A stretch of DNA of 50,366 bases from Akkermansiaceae bacterium (GTDB lineage: Bacteria; Verrucomicrobiota; Verrucomicrobiia; Verrucomicrobiales; Akkermansiaceae), in contig CAIKHZ010000263.1 in NCBI GenBank assembly GCA_903827375.1, forward strand, positions 1-50,366, read 5' to 3'. The notes beneath the pieces are model-generated. The model was not told the DNA's origin, made no database searches, and saw only the letters and a list, made by a program, of their open reading frames with translations. Position numbers and translations under genes: made by a program. Shown here in pieces: positions 45,118 through 50,366 of this stretch (position 1 is its first letter; every line of letters begins with the position of its first letter).

Positions 45118-46167
45118 ATGGCCACCTTCATACCCGACACTTCCCCGATGCCCCCTGAACTGGAAACGCCCTCCCCTGCCCTGCTCAACCCTGCGGATGC
45201 AGAGAGCTTGGTGCGCGATGCCTCGCACTGGATCGCGCCGCTGCGAGCGGAGATTGGCCGCTACCTCATCGGCCAGAGTGAGTTGGTGGACCGGCTGCTC
45301 ATCGCGCTGATGGTCAAGGGCCACCTATTGCTGGAAGGGGTGCCTGGGCTGGCCAAGACCCTGGCGCTCAAAACCCTGGCCTCACTGGTGGATGCCAAGT
45401 TCAACCGCATCCAATTCACCCCGGACATGCTGCCAGCCGATATCGTGGGCACCGAGATCTACGACCCGCGGGAGGGCCGCTTCCGCGTCAAACACGGCCC
45501 GGTGTTCGCCAACTTCATCCTCGCCGACGAAATCAACCGCGCCCCAGCCAAGGTCCAAAGCGCTTTGCTAGAGGCGATGCAGGAAAAACAAGTGACCATC
45601 GGCGAGGAAAGCTTCGCGCTGCCATCGCCATTTTTCGTGTTAGCGACGCAGAATCCGCTGGAGCAGGAAGGAACGTATCCGCTGCCCGAGGCCCAGCTGG
45701 ACCGTTTCATGATGAAGGTGATCATGGACTATCCGACGGAGGACGAAGAGCTGCGTATTCTCGATTTGGCAGGCACCACCGAAGACCTGCCAGCACCCGC
45801 TCCAATGGTCAGTCTTGGGGCGCTCCAACAGGCACGCACGGTTGTCAACCGTCTCTATCTGGATGAAAAGGTCAAACGTTACATCGTGCGACTGGTGCAT
45901 GCCACCCGCCGCCCCGATGCGTTCGGCATACACATCGCGCCCCTCATCCGCGTCGGCGCATCGCCGCGTGCCACCATCAATTTGGCGTTGGCCAGCCGGG
46001 CCAACGCGTTTCTCAACGGGCGGGCCTACGTGACGCCGCATGACGTGAAGACGGTGGCCATGGACGTGTTGCGCCACCGGGTGACCATCACCTACGAGGC
46101 GGAAGCGGAAGGTCTCAACAGCGAGCAAATCATCACCCGCCTGCTCGACGAGTTGCCGGTGCCATGA
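45118..46167 (+). CDS. MoxR-family AAA ATPase
   Basis: A 349-residue AAA+ ATPase of the MoxR group. Walker A GVPGLAKTLALKTLA lies at about 74-81 and Walker B ILADEINRAPAKVQ near 138, followed by ATQNPLEQEGTYPLPEAQLDRF, the family sensor region. MoxR proteins act with VWA-domain partners in maturing or assembling protein complexes; the partners follow in the same operon. The frame can start at TTG 45112 or ATG 45118; the ATG is chosen. The stop overlaps the next start (ATGA). Confidence 0.94.
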   Translation: MATFIPDTSPMPPELETPSPALLNPADAESLVRDASHWIAPLRAEIGRYLIGQSELVDRLLIALMVKGHLLLEGVPGLAKTLALKTLASLVDAKFNRIQFTPDMLPADIVGTEIYDPREGRFRVKHGPVFANFILADEINRAPAKVQSALLEAMQEKQVTIGEESFALPSPFFVLATQNPLEQEGTYPLPEAQLDRFMMKVIMDYPTEDEELRILDLAGTTEDLPAPAPMVSLGALQQARTVVNRLYLDEKVKRYIVRLVHATRRPDAFGIHIAPLIRVGASPRATINLALASRANAFLNGRAYVTPHDVKTVAMDVLRHRVTITYEAEAEGLNSEQIITRLLDELPVP

Positions 46168-47111
46168 TCCAGCCGACCCTCACCACGCCCATCAGCGTTG
46201 AAGACCAGGCGCGTGCCGCGGAGATCCTAGGCCGCGTAAGGCGCATGGAAGTGCGCACCAACCGCCTCGTCAACGACTCGCTGGCAGGCGGCTACGCCAG
46301 TGTCTTCAAAGGCCGCGGCATGGACTTTGACCGGGTGCGCAACTACGTGCCCGGCGATGACGTTCGCACCATCGATTGGAACGTCACGGCTCGCACCGGC
46401 GAACCCCATATCAAGCTTTTCACCGAGGAACGCGAACTAACGATCCTGTTAATGATCGATGTGAGCGCATCGGCGGATTTCGGCTCGGTGGCCGATTCCA
46501 AGCGCGAATTGGCCGCTGAAGCTGCCGGAGTGCTGGCGGCCTCGGCCATTCGAAACCGCGACAGGGTGGGCCTGATATTGTTCAGCGACGAAGTGGAGTT
46601 ATACATACCGCCGGGCAAGGGCCGGATGCATATCATGCGCTTGATCCGCGAAGCCCTGTTCTTCCAACCCGCCCACCGGGGCACCGACATTGCACGGGCC
46701 TTGGATTTTGCCAACCAAGTGATGCACCGCAAAGCCGTCATCTTTCTGGTGTCGGATTTTTGCATCGGAGCGCCCTTCGACGAACGCCTCAACCACCTGC
46801 GCGCCAAGTTGCAAATCAGCAACCGCCGTCACGACCTGATCGCCGTGTCCGTCACCGATCCGCGCGAACACTCACTGCCTAACATCGGCCGCATCCGCCT
46901 CGAAGACGCCGAAACCGGCCAAGTCGTCGAGCTGGATACCGGCAGCGCCAAAGTGCGCGACGCCTTCGCCAGTCAATCCCGCCAGCGCCGCGAACTCACC
47001 GCCCTGCGCATCCGCTCGCTCGGCGTCGATTTGCTAGAATGCATCAACGGCCAAAACTGGCTGCCTGAGTTGATGGGATTTTTCCATAAACGCCGCCACC
47101 GCTCCGGCTGA
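46164..47111 (+). CDS. DUF58 domain protein
   Basis: A 315-residue protein of the DUF58 family, with FKGRGMDFDRVRNYVPGDDVRTIDWNVTAR-type core (split here at GDDVRTIDWNVTARTG) and a VWA-like fold, LLMIDVSASADFG, that carries a DxSxS metal site. DUF58 genes almost always sit between moxR and VWA genes, as here. Function is probably a scaffold or partner of the MoxR ATPase. The start overlaps the moxR stop by four bases; the stop is 21 bases before the next gene. Confidence 0.92.
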   Translation: MIQPTLTTPISVEDQARAAEILGRVRRMEVRTNRLVNDSLAGGYASVFKGRGMDFDRVRNYVPGDDVRTIDWNVTARTGEPHIKLFTEERELTILLMIDVSASADFGSVADSKRELAAEAAGVLAASAIRNRDRVGLILFSDEVELYIPPGKGRMHIMRLIREALFFQPAHRGTDIARALDFANQVMHRKAVIFLVSDFCIGAPFDERLNHLRAKLQISNRRHDLIAVSVTDPREHSLPNIGRIRLEDAETGQVVELDTGSAKVRDAFASQSRQRRELTALRIRSLGVDLLECINGQNWLPELMGFFHKRRHRSG

Positions 47112-47132
47112 GCTATCATTTTTCGCCTTAAA

Positions 47133-47765
47133 ATGTTAGGAAATAATATCATCCGCAGCCAGCCCGTCCGTGCCGTCCTCAGCGCGGTGCTGGCGCTCAT
47201 GCTGGGAGCTGCCGCCCATCTATCCGCCCAATCGGCTGAGCCCGCCGATGACATCCGCGGGCCCAAGCCGCTGGTGGAGATCCCGCTGCCGCCCAAGTCT
47301 AACACCGGGCTATGGCTCGGCATTGGCGGGGCCGTCGTGGCGTTGGTGCTCGCTGGTTTGCTGTGGCGCTGGTACGCCCGGCGCAAACGCCGCCAAAGTC
47401 CGCCACAAATCGCGCTGGCGGCATTGACGCAACTGGAAGCGTCGCGCGACCTGCTGGCCGCAGAAGCCTTTGCCAACCGGGCCGCGCAGACGATCCGCCA
47501 GTACATCGCCGATCGCTTCGGGCTGGCTGCCCCGAGGCGAAGCACCGAGGAATTTTTGCGGGAATTGGCCGGGGCGGCGGGCACGCCGCTGAGTGGTGAG
47601 AGCGAACATCTGCGATCATTTCTCAAGGCCTGCGATCTGGCGAAATTTGCAGCCTCTGACCTGGATGCCCCCCAGCGCGGTGATCTCATCCATGCCGCAC
47701 GCGGCTTCGTCAGAGCCACCGCCACGCCCCCATCCAACACCAAACCCCGGCCCCTCACATCATGA
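47133..47765 (+). CDS. DUF4381-like membrane protein of the Bat operon
   Basis: A 210-residue protein with a signal peptide (cleavage near HLSAQSAEP, residue 33), a Pro-rich stretch VEIPLPPKSNTG, a single membrane helix (GLWLGIGGAVVALVLAGLLW) followed by RWYARRKRR, and a helical cytoplasmic domain. This layout and position match DUF4381 proteins found between DUF58 and VWA genes. The stop overlaps the start of the next gene by four bases. Its role in the complex is unknown. Confidence 0.8.
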   Translation: MLGNNIIRSQPVRAVLSAVLALMLGAAAHLSAQSAEPADDIRGPKPLVEIPLPPKSNTGLWLGIGGAVVALVLAGLLWRWYARRKRRQSPPQIALAALTQLEASRDLLAAEAFANRAAQTIRQYIADRFGLAAPRRSTEEFLRELAGAAGTPLSGESEHLRSFLKACDLAKFAASDLDAPQRGDLIHAARGFVRATATPPSNTKPRPLTS

Positions 47766-48769
47766 CCGGAAGTTTCCAGTTCGTCCACCTACAATGGCTG
47801 TGGCTATTGCTGTGCCTGCCACTGCTGGCATTCTGGCGCGGCCGCAGGGGCCAACCCGTGGCGCTGCGCATGCCCTCCACAGACGATGCCATCCAAGCCG
47901 GTGCCCGCCCCCGCTCAAGGGTCGGAGGCATTTTGGCATTTCTCGGATTGCTCGCACTGGCCCTCCTCATCATGGCGCTGGCCCGTCCGCGCCTCGGCAA
48001 GGGCAGCACCGATGTCGAAGCCAGCGGCATCGATATCATGCTCGCCCTAGACGTCTCCGGCTCGATGGAAGCCCTGGATTTCACCCTCGAGGGCAAGCCG
48101 GCCAACCGGGTGGCGGTCGTCAAAAAGGTGGTGGGTAAATTCATCAGCGAACGGCCTAACGACCGCATCGGCATGCTGGCATTTGCGGCACGCCCCTATC
48201 TGGTCAGCCCGCTCACACTCGACCAGGAATTTTTGAGCAAGCGGCTGGCCGGGGTGAGCCTCGGACAAGTCGAGGACGGCACCGCCATCGGCTCGGCCAT
48301 CGCCTCAGCCGTCAACCACCTGCGCAACTCCACCGCAAAATCGCGCATCATCATTTTGCTAACCGACGGGGTGAATAACGCCGGGGCGGCCAACCCGCTC
48401 ACCGCCGCCGAAGCCGCCAAGGCGCTGGGCATCAAGATATACACGATTGGGGCGGGCACCCGCGGCGAGGCGCCAGTGCCGGTTAGAGATGCATTTGGCC
48501 GCACGCACCTTCAAACGATGAAGGTGGAGATCGACGAGGAGATGCTGCAGCAGGTGGCGGCGGCCACCGGTGGCCAGGAGTTTCGTGCCACCGACACGGC
48601 TTCGTTGAAGAACATTTATGAGTCGATCAACAAACTTGAAACCACCACCCACAAGCTCAAGAAATACCAGCAATACGACGAACTCTACCTGTATTTCCTC
48701 GCCCCCGGCCTGGCCTTACTGCTGCTAGAAATGGTCCTCAGCCAAACCCGCTTCCGCCGCCTGCCGTGA
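47762..48769 (+). CDS. VWA-domain membrane protein (BatA-like)
   Basis: A 335-residue protein with two N-terminal membrane segments (about 10-25 and 58-78), a von Willebrand A domain and a C-terminal membrane helix near LYLYFLAPGLALLLLEMVL. The metal-dependent adhesion site is intact: LALDVSGSMEALDF (Asp97), with later TAIGSAIASAVNHL and LLTDGVNNAG. It belongs to the BatA group of the Bacteroides aerotolerance operon; the domain faces the periplasm. The start is coupled to the previous stop (ATGA) and the next gene starts on GTG inside its own stop codon region. Confidence 0.92.
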   Translation: MTGSFQFVHLQWLWLLLCLPLLAFWRGRRGQPVALRMPSTDDAIQAGARPRSRVGGILAFLGLLALALLIMALARPRLGKGSTDVEASGIDIMLALDVSGSMEALDFTLEGKPANRVAVVKKVVGKFISERPNDRIGMLAFAARPYLVSPLTLDQEFLSKRLAGVSLGQVEDGTAIGSAIASAVNHLRNSTAKSRIIILLTDGVNNAGAANPLTAAEAAKALGIKIYTIGAGTRGEAPVPVRDAFGRTHLQTMKVEIDEEMLQQVAAATGGQEFRATDTASLKNIYESINKLETTTHKLKKYQQYDELYLYFLAPGLALLLLEMVLSQTRFRRLP

Positions 48770-50366
48770 ATATTCTATCAACCATCACGTCCTCACGCCC
48801 CACGGATGACTTCGCTCTCCACTTCGCCCAGCCACTGTGGCTCGGCGCGGGCCTGCTCGTCTGTGCCGGGCTCTTCGCCCTGTTTCGGCGCTGCGACCGC
48901 CGCCGCGAAGCTGACCTCGCCCAGTTCATTCATCCGCGCTTCCGCTTGCGACTCGGCGGCGGCTTGTCGCCGCGCCTGCGCCAAGTCAAACGCGGGCTGT
49001 GGCTGCTGGCACTCATGCTGGCTTTTAGCGCCATCGCCCGTCCTCAGAAAGGTTACGAGTGGCATGAAGTCAAACGCAAGGGCATCGATATCTTGTTCGC
49101 TGTGGATACCTCGCGCAGCATGCTGGCGGAAGATCTAACACCTAACAGACTTGAGCGTGCCCGCCTTGGGATTTTGGATTTTGTGGCGCGGCTTGGAGGC
49201 GACCGTGTTGGGCTCATTCCATTTGCCGGCAGCGCGTTTGCGTTGTGTCCGTTGACGCTGGATTATGATGCGTTCCGCGAATCATTGCATGCGCTGGACA
49301 CCGAGATTATTCCCCGCCAAGGCACGGACTTGGCGAGTGCGATCAAGGAAGCCGAACGACTCTTTGACGAAAGCGGAAATAACCACCGGGTGCTGGTTCT
49401 CCTAACCGACGGCGAGGACCTTGAGGGCTCGGCACTGGAGGCAGCCAAGGCGGCGGCCAAAAACGGGATGGCCATCTATCCAGTCGGTGTTGGAAGTCCC
49501 GAACCCACGACGATTCCACTGCATTTTTCAAACGGCCGCAGTGACGTCCTGCGCGACTCCGACGGACAAGTGGTAAAAACCAAGCTCGACGAGGCCACCT
49601 TGCGCAAAATTGCCGATGATACCGGCGGCCTGTACGTGGCGCTTGGCCGGGGTGCGGAGGGGCTGGACACGATCTACAAAGAAAAACTGCGACTGGTGCC
49701 GCAAAGTGAGTTGAGCCAGCGCATGGAGCGAATTCCGTTAGAACGCTTTGAGTGGCCGCTGGCTGCGGCGCTCGCGCTGTGGCTGCTGGATTTTTTCATT
49801 GGCGAGCGGCGGCGGGCCAAGCCGGTTCGGGCGTTGCCGTCGGCGGCTCGGCGGGTCACGGTGATGGTTGCGGGCGGGCTATTATTGCTAGGGTCGCAAG
49901 GCTCGAGCCTGGCGGCGGAAGCGCCTGCGGCGATTCCAGATGCGCGGGTCGTTTACAATCAGGGCACCGAGCTCTACGCCAAGGGGGAGTTTGCGAAAGC
50001 GGCCGACTCGCTGCGGGCGTCGCTACACACGCCGGATCTCGTGCTGCAACAGCGGTCATACTACAATCTTGGCAATTCACTCTATCGGACCGGCCAGAGC
50101 ACTGCGGAGAAGGAACCAGAGGCGACTATCAAGACATGGGAGGAATCCATAAAAGCCTATCAAGACGCTCTGGCCCTCAACCAGTCCGATGAAGATGCAC
50201 TCTATAACAAGGGGCTGGTTGAAAAGAAACTCGAGGAGTTGAAGAAGCAACAGAACAAGGAGGACCAGAAGGACCAGAAGGACCAGAAGGACCAGAAGGA
50301 CCAGAAGGACCAGAAGGACCAGAAGGACCAGAAGGACCAGAAGGACCAGAAGGACCAGAAGGACCA
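48766..50366 (+). CDS. VWA-TPR fusion protein (BatB-BatC-like), runs off the window
   Basis: An uninterrupted frame from GTG 48766, overlapping the BatA stop by four bases, to the window end (more than 533 residues). Residues 1-335 are BatB-like: two membrane segments, then a VWA domain with FAVDTSRSMLAED (DxSxS, Asp114), GTDLASAI, LLTDGEDLEG, and a closing membrane helix. The frame then continues, without a stop, through a second hydrophobic segment (VMVAGGLLLLGSQGSSLAA) into TPR repeats (VYNQGTELYAKGEFAKAADS; YYNLGNSLYRTG; AYQDALALNQSDEDALYNKG), which is BatC-like. It ends in repeated KDQ units. So BatB and BatC appear fused; the C-terminus is outside the window. Confidence 0.88.
   Translation, partial: MNILSTITSSRPTDDFALHFAQPLWLGAGLLVCAGLFALFRRCDRRREADLAQFIHPRFRLRLGGGLSPRLRQVKRGLWLLALMLAFSAIARPQKGYEWHEVKRKGIDILFAVDTSRSMLAEDLTPNRLERARLGILDFVARLGGDRVGLIPFAGSAFALCPLTLDYDAFRESLHALDTEIIPRQGTDLASAIKEAERLFDESGNNHRVLVLLTDGEDLEGSALEAAKAAAKNGMAIYPVGVGSPEPTTIPLHFSNGRSDVLRDSDGQVVKTKLDEATLRKIADDTGGLYVALGRGAEGLDTIYKEKLRLVPQSELSQRMERIPLERFEWPLAAALALWLLDFFIGERRRAKPVRALPSAARRVTVMVAGGLLLLGSQGSSLAAEAPAAIPDARVVYNQGTELYAKGEFAKAADSLRASLHTPDLVLQQRSYYNLGNSLYRTGQSTAEKEPEATIKTWEESIKAYQDALALNQSDEDALYNKGLVEKKLEELKKQQNKEDQKDQKDQKDQKDQKDQKDQKDQKDQKDQKDQKD
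50260..50366 (+). repeat. 9-bp in-frame tandem repeat coding KDQ
   Basis: About 12 copies of the unit AAGGACCAG (first copy GAGGACCAG), continuing to the very end of the window. It stays in frame and gives a Lys-Asp-Gln run in the VWA-TPR protein. The copies are identical at the base level, which suggests recent expansion or an unstable array. Confidence 0.95.

Noticed and set aside
50260-50366. CRISPR or non-coding satellite at the window end
   Set aside because: The 9-base unit is in frame and continues the VWA-TPR protein; no spacers.

Overview
The window reads as chromosomal DNA of a GC-rich member of the Verrucomicrobiota. The order is inferred from gene families only, with no rRNA or marker tree. 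The clues are a Kelch protein ending in a verrucomicrobial-type DxDxDG/NLMEY tail, several PQQ-like beta-propeller proteins, eroded integron-type integrases, family 110 and 92 glycosidases, a MoxR/DUF58/VWA operon, and a succinate-propionate gene set of the kind found in Akkermansia and its relatives. No tRNA, rRNA or CRISPR array was seen. Layout: 1-700 holds wrecked integrase fragments on both strands, followed by a gene-poor stretch with a 7-bp tandem repeat. 1219-3267 is a secreted GH110 galactosidase with a probable frameshift at its 3' end. 3351-15859 is a housekeeping block: miaA, a secreted FKBP isomerase, a nucleoside-type MFS transporter, a thioredoxin, an ITP/XTP pyrophosphatase, two cysteine-peptidase-like lipoproteins, a secreted EF-hand protein, cdsA-dxr, a redoxin-fold protein without CXXC, and htpG. 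16110-24859 is a tightly packed plus-strand operon for interconverting succinyl-CoA and propionyl-CoA: epimerase, biotin-dependent carboxyltransferase, OadG-like membrane subunit, biotin carrier, succinate/acetate CoA-transferase, and both subunits of methylmalonyl-CoA mutase. No biotin carboxylase is present, so a sodium-pumping methylmalonyl-CoA decarboxylase fits better than propionyl-CoA carboxylase, but its integral-membrane beta subunit is not in the window. 24988-28389 is a GH92 alpha-mannosidase. From 37680 down to 28649 on the minus strand lies the most unusual feature: seven genes that each overlap the next by 4-14 bases. They encode two PQQ-like beta-propeller proteins, an NHL-like propeller, a small cysteine-rich Tat-type protein, a NapG-like periplasmic ferredoxin, a NosR/NapH-like membrane iron-sulfur protein, and a fused NuoE-NuoF (HydC-HydB-like) flavoprotein. 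I read this as a membrane-spanning NAD(P)H-linked electron-transfer system not matching any textbook complex. 37983-43430 is a giant secreted protein with 28 Kelch motifs in two blocks of 14. A glycine-zipper lipoprotein, a decayed Calx-beta gene and repeat-rich spacer follow. 45118 to the end is a moxR-DUF58-DUF4381-VWA-VWA/TPR (Bat-type) operon; the last gene is open at the window edge inside a 9-bp tandem repeat. Across the whole window the pentamer CTAAC/GTTAG looks strongly over-represented and often brings rare codons into otherwise GC-rich genes.
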